A DNA stretch of 64,000 bases. It comes from Pseudomonas parafulva NBRC 16636 = DSM 17004 (GTDB taxonomy: Bacteria; Pseudomonadota; Gammaproteobacteria; Pseudomonadales; Pseudomonadaceae). Shown in pieces: positions 34,299-43,416 of the stretch. The translations under genes and the position numbers were made by a program. The stretch covers positions 25,847-89,846 of the forward strand of contig NZ_BBIU01000040.1 in the NCBI RefSeq assembly GCF_000730645.1. Reading direction: 5' to 3'. Each line of letters begins with the position of its first letter. Position 1 is the stretch's first letter. The notes beneath the pieces were generated by a model. It made no database searches, was not told the origin of the DNA, and was given only the letters and a program-made list of their open reading frames with translations.

Positions 34299-34974
34299 AC
34301 CGATGCCGCTGTTCTGGCTGCTGCTCACCTTGCTGGCGTACCTGGGCAGCCGCTGGCTGTATCGGCGCAGCGGGCGCTACCTGTTGTCGCCATTGATACT
34401 GGTGCCCGTGCTGCTTCTGGCGGTGGCCATCCCCTTGCACACGGCCTATGCCGAATATGCCCGCAATACCCATTGGCTGATGGGTGTGCTGGGCCCTGTG
34501 ACCGTGGCGTTCGCCGTACCGATCTGGCAACAGCGTGCCCTGCTGGCGCGGCACTGGCCTGCACTGTTGACCGGCATGGTGGTGGGCAGCAGTGCTTCCA
34601 TTGCCAGTTCCTGGGGGCTGGCTCATCTGCTGGCACTGGACACTGCCACCAGCCTGTCGCTGGTTCCGCGGTCGATTACTACGCCGTTCGCCATGCCCCT
34701 GGCGCAGGACCTGGGCGGTGTGCCAGAGCTGACCGCAGTGTTCGTGATGTTCACCGGCGTGCTCGGTGCCCTGTTCGGGGGTGTGCTGCTGCGCTGGTTG
34801 CCCCTGCGCACGCCGCTGGCCCGCGGTGCCCTGTTCGGCGTGGGGGCCCATGGTGCAGGGGTGAGCAGGGCGCAGGAAGTGGGCAGCGAAGAGGGTTCGG
34901 TGGCCGGCCTGGTGATGGTGCTGACCGGACTGTTGAACCTGTGCGCCGCGCCCTTGCTGGCGCTGTTGCTCTGA
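34288..34974 (+). CDS. LrgB/CidB-family membrane protein
   Basis: 228 residues from GTG 34288 (VSLEPMPLFWLLLTLLAYLG), overlapping lrgA; ATG 34303 is the alternative. About seven hydrophobic helices and the LrgB signature LVPRSITTPFAMPLAQDLGGVP followed by GVGAHGAGVSRAQEVGSEEGSVAGLVM. Partner of LrgA in the inner membrane. Confidence 0.9.
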   Translation: MSLEPMPLFWLLLTLLAYLGSRWLYRRSGRYLLSPLILVPVLLLAVAIPLHTAYAEYARNTHWLMGVLGPVTVAFAVPIWQQRALLARHWPALLTGMVVGSSASIASSWGLAHLLALDTATSLSLVPRSITTPFAMPLAQDLGGVPELTAVFVMFTGVLGALFGGVLLRWLPLRTPLARGALFGVGAHGAGVSRAQEVGSEEGSVAGLVMVLTGLLNLCAAPLLALLL

Positions 34975-35143
34975 CCGTTCGTGCCACTGACTCGCTCAGT
35001 CATCAAGCTGGCTGGCAACGCAAGTTCCAGGCGCAGGGCGGCTGGCTAGACTCAGCCTCGATCAGAGAGCACATGTAAGTGCCGAGGTGACATGCAATGA
35101 CCGCAGCCTTGCCCTATCACGTTGACTAACCGGGTTCCTTCCG

Positions 35144-36049
35144 ATGCCTATGGCCGAAATTCCATTGTGCGTCTGGCGTACCCGGGGACAGAGTTTCACT
35201 TTCCGGGGCCAGAGCATCCGCTACTGGACCGCAGGGCAAGGAGCGCCCCTGCTTTTGTTACACGGTTTTCCCACGGCCAGTTGGGACTGGCACTACCTGT
35301 GGGGGCCATTGTCGCAGCGCTTTCGGGTGATTGCCTGCGACATGCTGGGTTTCGGCGACTCGGCCAAACCCGTTGACCACGCCTACACCCTGATGCACCA
35401 GGCTGACCTGCAACAGGCCCTGCTCGACCATCTGCACATGGCGCAGCCTGTGCACCTGCTGGCCCACGACTACGGCGGCAGTGTCGCCCAGGAACTGCTG
35501 GCCCGGCACCGCGAGCAGCGTGCCAACATTGCCAGCTGCGTATTCCTCAACAGCGGGCTTTTCCCGGAGCATGCGCGGCTGTTGCTGTTGCAGAAACTGC
35601 TGCTGAGCCGGGTGGGCTGGCTGGTGGCGCGCTCATTCGGGCGTGATGACCTGGTGCGCAACATGACGCGGGTATACGGCCCCTGCACCCACCCGAGCGA
35701 GAGTGCCCTGGATGATATGTGGAGCCTGGTGGCGGCCAACCGGGGTACGCGCATTCTGCACAAGCTGGCGAATTATGTACCAGAGGCCAGGGCGTACCGT
35801 GATCGCTGGGTGCATGCGCTGCAGGGTGCCAACGTACCGCTGCGCCTCATCAATGGTGCGGCAGACCCGCTGTGTGGCGCCCATATGGCTGAACGCTACC
35901 GGCAGCTGATACCCGATGCCGACGTGGTGCTGCTTCAAGGTATAGGCCATTACCCTCATAACGAGGCGCCGGTGCAGGTGCTGCGCCATTACCTTGCTTT
36001 TCGCGAGCAAATAGACCGCTGCACCCTTCAGCAGGTGGCATGGTCGTAG
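35144..36049 (+). CDS. Alpha/beta-hydrolase, haloalkane dehalogenase/epoxide hydrolase-like
   Basis: 301 residues. Oxyanion motif HGFP at 40-43. The nucleophile elbow is HDYGG with Asp109 instead of Ser, which places it with epoxide hydrolases and haloalkane dehalogenases rather than esterases. Acid candidate in NGAADPLCG and catalytic His in GIGHYPHNEAP. ATG 35144 and ATG 35150 are both possible starts. Substrate unknown; the locus gives no clue. Confidence 0.82.
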   Translation: MPMAEIPLCVWRTRGQSFTFRGQSIRYWTAGQGAPLLLLHGFPTASWDWHYLWGPLSQRFRVIACDMLGFGDSAKPVDHAYTLMHQADLQQALLDHLHMAQPVHLLAHDYGGSVAQELLARHREQRANIASCVFLNSGLFPEHARLLLLQKLLLSRVGWLVARSFGRDDLVRNMTRVYGPCTHPSESALDDMWSLVAANRGTRILHKLANYVPEARAYRDRWVHALQGANVPLRLINGAADPLCGAHMAERYRQLIPDADVVLLQGIGHYPHNEAPVQVLRHYLAFREQIDRCTLQQVAWS

Positions 36050-36081
36050 GGCGATGCGTGGTCGGCAGTCTGTGAACAGGC

Positions 36082-36110
36082 AAAAAAAAACCGCTGCAAG
36101 CCGCAGCGGT
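36082..36110 (-). terminator. Strong terminator for the hmgR transcript
   Basis: On the minus strand ACCGCTGC/GCAGCGGT stem with a short loop is followed by nine T. It lies about 180 bp past the hmgR stop and 17 bp past the broken small ORF, facing away from the hydrolase gene. Confidence 0.9.
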
Positions 36111-36126
36111 CAATCGAGACGTCAGA

Positions 36127-36250
36127 TCAAGGAGCTTCAAAATCAACGTCGTTCCGGCATTCCTGAAAAGCGGGGGGAAAGCCCATCAGGCCGGCCAGTG
36201 GTTCAAGAATAAGCACTTGATCCGCCGAGAAAAATAGCCACTTGTGACAT
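36127..36250 (-). pseudogene. Small ORF behind hmgR, apparently frameshifted
   Basis: ATG 36250 follows AAAGGTGA at unusually close spacing and starts a frame (MSQVAIF...) that stops after 15 codons. Just after the T5 run the neighbouring frame continues to a stop at 36127 as SADQVLILEPLAGLMGFPPA and onward to a C-terminus FEAP. Removing one T from the T5 run joins the two parts into a 40-residue ORF. It begins 36 bp past the hmgR stop and ends just before the terminator, so it would be the second gene of the hmgR transcript. Either a recent frameshift, a homopolymer sequencing error, or coincidence. Function unknown. Confidence 0.4.
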
Positions 36251-36286
36251 TCACCTTTACATCAGGGGCAACAGTGCAGCCGGCCC

Positions 36287-37069
36287 TCAGGCTTCAGTGG
36301 CATGCCCCATGCGCCAGCTCACCTCGCGTGCGGCCGCCAGCAACTGCCGGGCGGCTGGCCCGTGCTCGTCGGCATGGAACATCGAGGTAGGCCCCACCAC
36401 CGTCATCACCGCTGCAATCTGCCCCATGGCGTTGAATACCGGGGCAGACAAGGCATCCACCCCTGGCATCAGCAAACCGTGCACGTGGTGCAGGCCCCGC
36501 TCACGGATCCCCGCCAGCAACCCGTGGTAGTGCTCGGCGCCCTGCTGCAGGGTTGTAAGCTCTCGTTCAAGCAATTCGGCCGTTTCGCGTTGGGGAAGGT
36601 GGGCAGCGAACACCAGCCCGGTGGACGAAGTAAGCAACGGCAGCACCGAGCCGATCTGCGTGACCACGGTAACCGCCCGCACCGCCGGTTCGATGCTGAC
36701 CACGGTGGCGCCCTGGTTGCCCCATACCGCAATGAAGCAGCTCTCGTTCAGCGCGTCGCGCAGCTGCGACAGCGGCAGGGCGGCGATCTTCAGCACGTCG
36801 ATGCTGCCCAGCGCCGCCAGGCCCACCCGCAGGGCTTCACGGCCCAGGCCGTAGTGGTTGGTGGCGGCATCCTGCTCGGCGAAGCCACTGGCAATCAAGG
36901 CCTGAAGGTACCGGTGCACCTTGCTCGCAGGCATCTGCACATGTTCGGCGAGGCGTGACAACGACGTGGAGGGGGACAGCTGCGCCAGGGCTTTGAGGAT
37001 GTCGGTACCCACCTCCGCCGAGCGGACTTTCTGCTTGCCATTGTCGGTGGAGGTGCTGGCACGGGCCAT
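36287..37069 (-). CDS. hmgR: IclR-type regulator of homogentisate genes
   Basis: 260 residues. N-terminal helix-turn-helix (TDILKALAQLSPSTSLSRLAEHV...KVHRYLQALIASGF) and a C-terminal IclR effector domain. It diverges from hmgA with a 17-bp palindrome between them. Known biology: HmgR represses hmgABC and is released by homogentisate. Sequence and position both support the assignment. Confidence 0.93.
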   Translation of the reverse strand: MARASTSTDNGKQKVRSAEVGTDILKALAQLSPSTSLSRLAEHVQMPASKVHRYLQALIASGFAEQDAATNHYGLGREALRVGLAALGSIDVLKIAALPLSQLRDALNESCFIAVWGNQGATVVSIEPAVRAVTVVTQIGSVLPLLTSSTGLVFAAHLPQRETAELLERELTTLQQGAEHYHGLLAGIRERGLHHVHGLLMPGVDALSAPVFNAMGQIAAVMTVVGPTSMFHADEHGPAARQLLAAAREVSWRMGHATEA

Positions 37070-37131
37070 GGGGTGTCGTCTTCTGCAGTCTTCAGTCGGG
37101 CCTTTATAGCTTGACGCCAGGCACGGGGCAA

Positions 37132-37148
37132 ATTACGTTATCCGTAAT
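37132..37148. promoter_or_regulatory. HmgR operator
   Basis: ATTACGTTATCCGTAAT is a perfect 6-bp inverted repeat with a 5-bp spacer in the hmgR-hmgA divergent region. HmgR of P. putida is described as binding a 17-bp palindrome here. A further GATTACGATAAT half-like sequence follows at once. Confidence 0.85.
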
Positions 37149-37241
37149 CTGATTACGATAATAACAATGCAGACCTGCTGGCGGCCCCACGGCCCTGCCG
37201 GCAACTGCCCGAACAGGCTCTGCCAGAGCCCGGAGGCACCG

Positions 37242-38543
37242 ATGGACCGCGAGCTGTCACCCGACCTTCACTACCTGAGTGGCTTTGGCAACGAGTTCGC
37301 CAGCGAAGCGCTGCCGGGTGCCCTGCCGGTGGGTCAGAACTCACCGCAAAAGGCCCCCTATGGGCTGTATGCCGAGCTGCTGTCGGGTACCGCCTTCACC
37401 ATGGCCCGCAGCGAGCTGCGCCGTACCTGGCTGTATCGCATTCGCCCTTCGGCGCTGCACCCTCGCTTCGAGCGCCTGGCCCGCCAGCCGCTGGCCACGC
37501 CACTGGGGGCTGTCACCCCCAACCGCCTGCGCTGGAACCCGCAGCCTATCCCCGCAGAGCCGACTGACTTCATCGAAGGCTGGCTGCCGATGGTGGCCAA
37601 TGCGCCTGCCGACAAACCGGCGGGTGTGAGCGTGCACGTCTACCGTGCCAACCGTTCGATGCAGCGCGTGTTCTTCAATGCGGACGGGGAGCTGTTGCTG
37701 GTGCCCGAGCAGGGCCGCCTGCGCATCGCCACCGAGCTGGGCGTGATGGATGTAGAGCCGCTGGAGATTGCAGTGATCCCCCGGGGCATGAAGTTTCGGG
37801 TGGAACTGCTGGACGGCCAGGCCCGGGGCTACCTTGCCGAAAACCATGGGGCGCCTCTGCGCCTGCCCGACCTTGGGCCGATTGGCAGCAATGGCCTGGC
37901 CAACCCCCGGGACTTCCTCACCCCGGTGGCGCATTACGAAGCGCTGGAGGGGCCGGTGCAACTGGTGCAGAAGTTTCTGGGCGAGCACTGGGCTTGCGAG
38001 CTTCAGCATTCCCCGCTGGACGTGGTGGCCTGGCATGGCAGCAACGTCCCTTACAAATATGACCTGCGCCGCTTCAACACCCTGGGCACGGTCAGCTTCG
38101 ACCACCCCGACCCGTCCATCTTCACTGTGCTCACCTCGCCGAGCAGCGTGCACGGCTTGGCCAACATGGACTTCGTTATCTTTCCGCCGCGCTGGATGGT
38201 GGCCGAAAACACCTTCCGGCCACCGTGGTTCCACCGCAACCTGATGAACGAATTCATGGGCCTGATCGCCGGTGCCTACGATGCCAAGGCCGAGGGTTTC
38301 CTGCCCGGGGGGGCTTCGCTGCATGGGGTGATGAGCGCCCACGGCCCGGATGCCGACACGTGCAGCAAGGCCATCGCTGCCGACCTGGCGCCGCACAAGA
38401 TCGACAGCACCATGGCCTTCATGTTCGAGACCAGCCAGGTGCTGCGCCCAAGTCAGCAGGCCTTGGCATCCCCACACTTGCAGGCCGACTACGACAGTTG
38501 CTGGGCCACCTTGCCCAGCACGTTCAACCCGAACCGGAGATAA
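37242..38543 (+). CDS. hmgA: Homogentisate 1,2-dioxygenase
   Basis: 433 residues from ATG 37242 (MDRELSPDLHYLSGFGNEF), with CGGAGG upstream; the open frame before it lacks family sequence. Fe(II) ligands His331, Glu337 and His367 match His335/Glu341/His371 of the human enzyme. Opens the homogentisate ring to 4-maleylacetoacetate, the central step of tyrosine and phenylalanine breakdown. hmgB starts 2 bp after the stop. Confidence 0.98.
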   Translation: MDRELSPDLHYLSGFGNEFASEALPGALPVGQNSPQKAPYGLYAELLSGTAFTMARSELRRTWLYRIRPSALHPRFERLARQPLATPLGAVTPNRLRWNPQPIPAEPTDFIEGWLPMVANAPADKPAGVSVHVYRANRSMQRVFFNADGELLLVPEQGRLRIATELGVMDVEPLEIAVIPRGMKFRVELLDGQARGYLAENHGAPLRLPDLGPIGSNGLANPRDFLTPVAHYEALEGPVQLVQKFLGEHWACELQHSPLDVVAWHGSNVPYKYDLRRFNTLGTVSFDHPDPSIFTVLTSPSSVHGLANMDFVIFPPRWMVAENTFRPPWFHRNLMNEFMGLIAGAYDAKAEGFLPGGASLHGVMSAHGPDADTCSKAIAADLAPHKIDSTMAFMFETSQVLRPSQQALASPHLQADYDSCWATLPSTFNPNRR

Positions 38544-38545
38544 GC

Positions 38546-39838
38546 ATGAACCACACCGTCATGGCCCGCAGCTGGGTCGAGCACGCCAACGGGCACGCAG
38601 ACTTCCCGTTGCAGAACCTGCCGCTGGGCATTTTCAGCCGGCCGGGTGAGGCGAGGCGCTGCGGGGTAGCCATCGGCGATGCCATCCTGGACCTGCAAGC
38701 GGTACTTGCCGCGGGCCTTTTCCATGGCCAGGCCAAGGCTGCCGCCGAGGCGACGGCGGGTGGCACCCTGAATGCCTTCTTTGCACTGGGCCGCAACGCG
38801 CGAGTGGCCTTGCGCGGTCGACTGTTGGAACTGCTGGGCGAGCACAGCGAGCACCAGGCAGCGTTGAAACCGGCGCTTTACCCTGCCAATGAGTGCCAGC
38901 TGCACGTACCAGCGCAGATCGGCGATTACACCGACTTCTACGTGGGCATCGAACATGCCACCAATGTGGGCAAGCTGTTCCGCCCCGACAGCCCGCTGTT
39001 GCCCAACTACAAGTACGTGCCCATCGGTTACCACGGCCGCGCCTCCACCATTCGCCCGTCTGGCACCGACGTGCGCCGGCCCAAGGGCCAGACGCTGCCT
39101 GCCGGGCACAGCGAACCCCGTTTCGGCCCCTGCGCACGGCTGGATTACGAACTGGAGCTGGGCATCTGGATTGGCCAGGGCAATGACATCGGCCAGGCAA
39201 TCCCCATCGACGAGGCGGGGGAACACATCGCCGGCCTGTGCCTGCTCAACGACTGGTCGGCACGGGATATCCAGGCCTGGGAGTACCAGCCGCTAGGGCC
39301 GTTCCTGTCCAAGAGCTTTGTCACCAGCATTTCGCCCTGGGTGGTAACGGCCGAAGCGCTGGAGCCGTTCCGCTGCGCACAGCCCGCCCGCCCGCAAGGT
39401 GACCCGCAACCGCTGCCGTATCTGCTCGGCGCCCAGGACCAGGCTGCCGGTGCATTCGACATTGAGCTGGAAGTGCTGCTGCTCACCGAGCGCATGCGCA
39501 ACGAAGGCCAGGCCCCCCATCGCCTGACCCTGAGCAATAGCCGCAGCATGTACTGGACAGCCGCGCAGCTGGTGGCCCATCACAGCGTGAACGGTTGCCA
39601 GTTGCAGCCGGGCGACCTGTTTGGTTCAGGCACGCTGTCGGGGCCGACGGCAGGTTCGTACGGCAGCCTGCTGGAAATCACCGAAGGTGGCAAACAGGCG
39701 GTGGAGCTGGCCAACGGTGAGGTCCGCACGTTCCTTGAGGACGGTGACGAGATCATCCTGCGTGCGCGCTGCCGGCGCGAGGGTTCGGCCAGTATCGGTT
39801 TCGGCGAATGCCGCGGCACGGTCGTCGCAGCCAACTGA
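38546..39838 (+). CDS. hmgB: Fumarylacetoacetase
   Basis: 430 residues from ATG 38546. Family signatures DYTDFYVGIEHATNVGKLFRP, YHGRAST and LDYELELGIWIG supply the Ca2+/Mg2+ and catalytic His site; SARDIQAWEYQPLGPFLSKSF is the core helix-loop. Hydrolyses fumarylacetoacetate to fumarate and acetoacetate. Second gene of hmgABC. Confidence 0.97.
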   Translation: MNHTVMARSWVEHANGHADFPLQNLPLGIFSRPGEARRCGVAIGDAILDLQAVLAAGLFHGQAKAAAEATAGGTLNAFFALGRNARVALRGRLLELLGEHSEHQAALKPALYPANECQLHVPAQIGDYTDFYVGIEHATNVGKLFRPDSPLLPNYKYVPIGYHGRASTIRPSGTDVRRPKGQTLPAGHSEPRFGPCARLDYELELGIWIGQGNDIGQAIPIDEAGEHIAGLCLLNDWSARDIQAWEYQPLGPFLSKSFVTSISPWVVTAEALEPFRCAQPARPQGDPQPLPYLLGAQDQAAGAFDIELEVLLLTERMRNEGQAPHRLTLSNSRSMYWTAAQLVAHHSVNGCQLQPGDLFGSGTLSGPTAGSYGSLLEITEGGKQAVELANGEVRTFLEDGDEIILRARCRREGSASIGFGECRGTVVAAN

Positions 39839-39849
39839 GGGGCAGAGGC

Positions 39850-40479
39850 ATGGAGCTGTATACCTACTACCGTTCCACCTCGTCCTACCGGGTACGCATC
39901 GCGCTGGGGCTCAAGGGGCTGGGCTGGCAGGCGGTGCCGGTCAACCTGTTGCAGGGCCAGCAGCGGGGCGCCGGGTACCTTGCGCTCAACCCGCAGGGGC
40001 GGGTGCCGGCGCTGCGCACCGATCAGGGTGAACTGCTGGTGCAGTCGCCTGCAATCATCGAATACCTGGAGGAAGCCTACCCCGATCCCGCGTTGCTCCC
40101 GGCTGATGCTGCGGCGCGCGCCAGGGTGCGTGGGGTGGCCGCAATCATCGGCTGCGATGTTCATCCGCTGCACAACGTTGCTGTGCTCAACCGGCTGCGC
40201 GAGGCCGGGCACGGGGAGGTACAGGTCAACCAGTGGGTTGGGCATTGGGTCACTCAGGGCCTGGCTGCCGTCGAGCAACTGATCAGTGACCACGGCTACT
40301 GCTTCGGGACCGCACCGGGTATGGCGGATGTGTACCTGATTCCGCAGCTTTATGCGGCCGAACGCTTTGCCGTTGACCTGTCGCGGTATCCGCGTATCCG
40401 TCGGGTGGCTGCGCTGGCCGGGCAGCATCCGGCATTTCAGCAGGCACACCCGTCGCGCCAGCCTGATGCCCCTGTCTAG
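39850..40479 (+). CDS. hmgC: Maleylacetoacetate isomerase
   Basis: 209 residues from ATG 39850 (MELYTYYRSTSSYRVRIALGLKG). Zeta-class glutathione-transferase fold with the SSxxxR active-site motif (RSTSSYRVRIAL) and an LVQSPAIIEYLEE glutathione-binding segment. Isomerises maleylacetoacetate to fumarylacetoacetate with glutathione. Third gene of the operon. Its last 4 bp overlap the convergent SirB1-like gene. Confidence 0.95.
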   Translation: MELYTYYRSTSSYRVRIALGLKGLGWQAVPVNLLQGQQRGAGYLALNPQGRVPALRTDQGELLVQSPAIIEYLEEAYPDPALLPADAAARARVRGVAAIIGCDVHPLHNVAVLNRLREAGHGEVQVNQWVGHWVTQGLAAVEQLISDHGYCFGTAPGMADVYLIPQLYAAERFAVDLSRYPRIRRVAALAGQHPAFQQAHPSRQPDAPV

Positions 40480-41282
40480 TGGATGGAGCGCTTGCCGCTG
40501 GGTAACTGAGCCAGGCGTTTGCTGAGCGTCAATTGCTGAACAGGGTCCTCGGTCAGCAGCATGGCCCGTTCAAGATCGAAGCGTTCGGCTTGCGGGCAAT
40601 CGAGTACCTGATACAAATTGGCCCGGGCAAGGTAATCACCCACCTGCACCGGCCCCATTTGCATCACCCGCTCGGCATCGATCAACGCCGCCAGCGGAGC
40701 ATCGTTGCTGGCGTGCAGTTGTCGCAGGTTGCGTGACAGGCGTTGCAGCATCTGCATCGGGCTGGCCACCAACAGGTGCTCACCCGACAGCGTCACGCCG
40801 GGGCCGTATTGGCGTATCAACAGCTCACGGCAGTCGTTGGGGTACAGGCGTCTGCCGCCGCAGGGGTCGAGCAGGTGGTCGGCGCCAGGCACCCGCAGCA
40901 GAAAATGGCCAGGGAAGCTCACCCCCTCCAGCGGAATGGACAAACGCTGCGCAAGCTCCAGGGCGAGCAAGGCCAGGGTAAGGGGTTGGCCCCTGCGGCG
41001 CTGCAGTACTTGGTTCATCAGGGCGGCATGGGGGCGCAGCGGCAGGTACTCATCCTGCTGGAAGCCAAGGGCAGCGAGCTGACGCAACAAGGGCTGGGCC
41101 AACTCGTTGACGGGCAGCATCGGCAAATGGCTGCTGATTTCAAATTGCAGGCCCTGGACTGTGGCCAGGCCAGCGCCCGGCTCGACGCCGGGGTCATGCT
41201 CGGCGGCAATCCACAGGGCGGCTTCCAGCAGGGCGACCGGTTGGCGGTCGAGGCAGGCCAGGCAGGCTTGACGTGGCTTCAT
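40476..41282 (-). CDS. SirB1/YchA-family transglutaminase-like protein
   Basis: 268 residues from ATG 41282 (MKPRQACLACLDRQPVALLEAALWIAAEHDPGVEP), preceded by GGAG at 6 bp; a GTG four codons upstream is less likely. Contains RRGQPLTLALLALELAQRL...GVSFPGHFLLRV of the transglutaminase-like SirB1_N domain, with the usual catalytic Cys replaced, then a TPR-like C-terminus. Function unknown. Confidence 0.82.
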   Translation of the reverse strand: MKPRQACLACLDRQPVALLEAALWIAAEHDPGVEPGAGLATVQGLQFEISSHLPMLPVNELAQPLLRQLAALGFQQDEYLPLRPHAALMNQVLQRRRGQPLTLALLALELAQRLSIPLEGVSFPGHFLLRVPGADHLLDPCGGRRLYPNDCRELLIRQYGPGVTLSGEHLLVASPMQMLQRLSRNLRQLHASNDAPLAALIDAERVMQMGPVQVGDYLARANLYQVLDCPQAERFDLERAMLLTEDPVQQLTLSKRLAQLPSGKRSIH

Positions 41283-41403
41283 GGGCTTCTCCACACACGC
41301 TTGAGTATTGGCCGCACGGAGGGTTTAGTCCAGTGGTCCGGTGAGCCGCCGGGTGCGCTGCAGGTGCCTATACTGACTGCAGCACTTCATGGGGGCCATG
41401 CCG

Positions 41404-42423
41404 ATGTTCGCGCTGATGCAAAGCACCCGTACCCAGTCACTGCACCTGTTCAATGACCCACAGACAGGCCTGAAAGCCGTGGTCGCCATCCACAACGAGC
41501 GGCTGGGCCCTGCCATGGGTGGTTGCCGCTACCTGCCCTATGCCGATGATGAAAGTGCCATGACCGACGCCATCGCACTGGCCCAGGGCATGAGCTACAA
41601 GGCCGCGCTGGCAGGGCTCCCCGTGGGGGGCGGCAAGGCGGTGGTCATGCGCAACCCCCACGTGGAAAACCGCGCCGCCTTGTTCCAGGCGCTTGGCCGC
41701 TTCATCGATACCTTGCAGGGGCGCTTCGTGGTTGCCGTGGACAGTGGCACATCCACCCTCGACATGGACTGCATCGCCCAAGGCACCCCTTACGTCACCA
41801 GCACCACCGCCTGTGGCGACCCGTCGCCCCACGCAGCGCTCGGCGTATTTGCCGGGCTCCGGGCCACCTCCTATGCACGGCTGGGCAGCTACAATCTCGA
41901 AGGGCTGCGCGTGGCGGTACAGGGGTTGGGCAATGTGGGCTATGCCCTGGCGGAACAGCTGCATGCGGCAGGTGCCGAACTGCTGGTGAGCGACCTGGAC
42001 CCAGGCCGGGTGCGCCTGGCGGTGGAGCAGCTTGATGCGCACCCTGTGGCCCATGATGCATTGGCCAGCACCCCGTGCGACATCTTCGCCCCCTGTGCGG
42101 TGGGGCCGGTGCTGAACGGGCACAGCGTGATGCAACTGCGGTGCGCGGCGGTGGCGGGGGCGGCAAACAATCAGCTGACCAACCTGCAGGTGGCTGACCA
42201 GCTTGAAGCCCGCGGTATTCTGTATGCGCCAGATTATGTCATCAATGCCGGGGGGCTGATCCATGTGGCCCTCACCCATGCAGGCGAGAACAGTGCGGCT
42301 ATTGCTGCGCATATTGCGCGCATACCTGCACGCCTCACCGAAGTATTCGGCCATGCTCAGGCCGAAAAGCGCTCGCCGGCACGGGTTGCGCAAACGCTGG
42401 CGGAGCGTTTGCTGTATACCTGA
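41404..42423 (+). CDS. Leucine/valine-type amino-acid dehydrogenase
   Basis: 339 residues from ATG 41404 (MFALMQSTRTQSLHLF), chosen because GGGGG lies 9 bp upstream; ATGs at 41398 and 41389 are alternatives. Glu/Leu/Phe/Val dehydrogenase family: catalytic Lys in GLPVGGGKAVV, NAD-binding GLGNVG, dimer segment GPAMGGCRYL. Oxidatively deaminates branched-chain amino acids to 2-oxo acids, or runs in reverse. A single gene downstream of the amino-acid breakdown cluster. Confidence 0.88.
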   Translation: MFALMQSTRTQSLHLFNDPQTGLKAVVAIHNERLGPAMGGCRYLPYADDESAMTDAIALAQGMSYKAALAGLPVGGGKAVVMRNPHVENRAALFQALGRFIDTLQGRFVVAVDSGTSTLDMDCIAQGTPYVTSTTACGDPSPHAALGVFAGLRATSYARLGSYNLEGLRVAVQGLGNVGYALAEQLHAAGAELLVSDLDPGRVRLAVEQLDAHPVAHDALASTPCDIFAPCAVGPVLNGHSVMQLRCAAVAGAANNQLTNLQVADQLEARGILYAPDYVINAGGLIHVALTHAGENSAAIAAHIARIPARLTEVFGHAQAEKRSPARVAQTLAERLLYT

Positions 42424-42465
42424 CGGCGTGTTGGCCTGCCCCTGCAATGCAGGGCGCAGCCTGGC

Positions 42466-42729
42466 TTATTCCGCGGCGCTGCCTTCGAGCAGTTCTGCCA
42501 GTGCATCAGGCTGGCTCTTGAAAGCACGGGCGAATACGTCACGGTTTTTCGCCATGTAGATGCCGGCTTCTTCCACCTGCTGTTCAGTCAACGACGGCAC
42601 GGCCTTGTGCAGCACCTCGGCCAGGCGCTCCGCCAGTTCGAGCATCTTGTCGTGACGGTCTGCTTCGGCCTTATCCATGAACAAGCGCTCCGGGTCGCGG
42701 CTGCTGCGGTACACCACTTCGACGGCCAT
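42466..42729 (-). CDS. yebG: SOS-induced protein YebG
   Basis: 87 residues (MAVEVVYRSSRDPERLFMDKAEADRHDKML), a full-length YebG family member. A consensus LexA box lies 30 bp upstream, matching the DNA-damage induction known for this family. Molecular role unknown. Confidence 0.93.
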   Translation of the reverse strand: MAVEVVYRSSRDPERLFMDKAEADRHDKMLELAERLAEVLHKAVPSLTEQQVEEAGIYMAKNRDVFARAFKSQPDALAELLEGSAAE

Positions 42730-42759
42730 TCATCACCTCTATGCCTTTACGCTGGTTTA

Positions 42760-42775
42760 CTGTATCTATATACAG
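42760..42775 (-). promoter_or_regulatory. LexA (SOS) box of yebG
   Basis: CTGTATCTATATACAG, a near-perfect CTGT-N8-ACAG SOS box. Confidence 0.92.
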
Positions 42776-42942
42776 TAATGGCATTGGTTGCATCGCGCAA
42801 GCCCGTTCTTCACAGGCGCCCCAGGCGTGCCCTGCGGCAATCAGCCGCCTTCCAAGGCAAGGGCCTGGCCCTTTAACTGCATGGCACAAGCGTCACACCG
42901 GTGACGCATCATCCTTCAAGACGTATCGGGGAATGGAACATC

Positions 42943-43413
42943 GTGAACATCAAATGGGCAGAGAAACTGCGCAAGGGCCTGCATGGTTCGGCCGACTCGC
43001 TGGGCAACCTGTGCGTGGAGGCGTTCCATTACCTGGCCCTGTTCGGCATTGGTGCGATCACGGCCTATGCTGCCGTGGTGACCTTTCTGGACATGCTGGG
43101 CAAGGGCGGCATCAGCGTCGATGACATCCTGCTGCTGTTCATCTACCTGGAGCTTGGGGCGATGGTGGGGATCTATTTCAAGACCAACCACATGCCCATT
43201 CGCTTTCTGCTCTACGTGGCCATCACCGCGCTCACCCGCTTGCTGATCGGCGACGTATCGCACCACAAGGCGCCGGACGTAGGGCTGCTGTACCTGTGCG
43301 GGGGCATTTTGTTGCTGGCGTTTTCCATCCTGGTGGTGCGCTACGCGTCGTACCGCTACCCGTCCACCAAGGTGCTGGATGCCAACGGCCGCAATGTGGA
43401 GGAAGGCAAGTAG
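42943..43413 (+). CDS. PsiE-like phosphate-starvation-inducible membrane protein
   Basis: 156 residues from GTG 42943 (VNIKWAEKLRKGLHGSADSLG); no upstream ATG is in frame, and the SD (GGGGA) is about 10 bp away. Four membrane helices and the PsiE family FHYLALFGIGAITAYAAVVTFLDM...YFKTNHMPIRFLLYVAITALTRLLI. Inner-membrane protein of unknown function. The start is uncertain by a few codons. Confidence 0.82.
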   Translation: MNIKWAEKLRKGLHGSADSLGNLCVEAFHYLALFGIGAITAYAAVVTFLDMLGKGGISVDDILLLFIYLELGAMVGIYFKTNHMPIRFLLYVAITALTRLLIGDVSHHKAPDVGLLYLCGGILLLAFSILVVRYASYRYPSTKVLDANGRNVEEGK

Positions 43414-43416
43414 CCC

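Noticed and set aside
37156..37166. AATAACAA in the hmgA promoter region as a Crc site
   Set aside because: It matches AANAANAA but is about 75 bp from the hmgA start and may lie before the transcription start, so it need not be in the mRNA.
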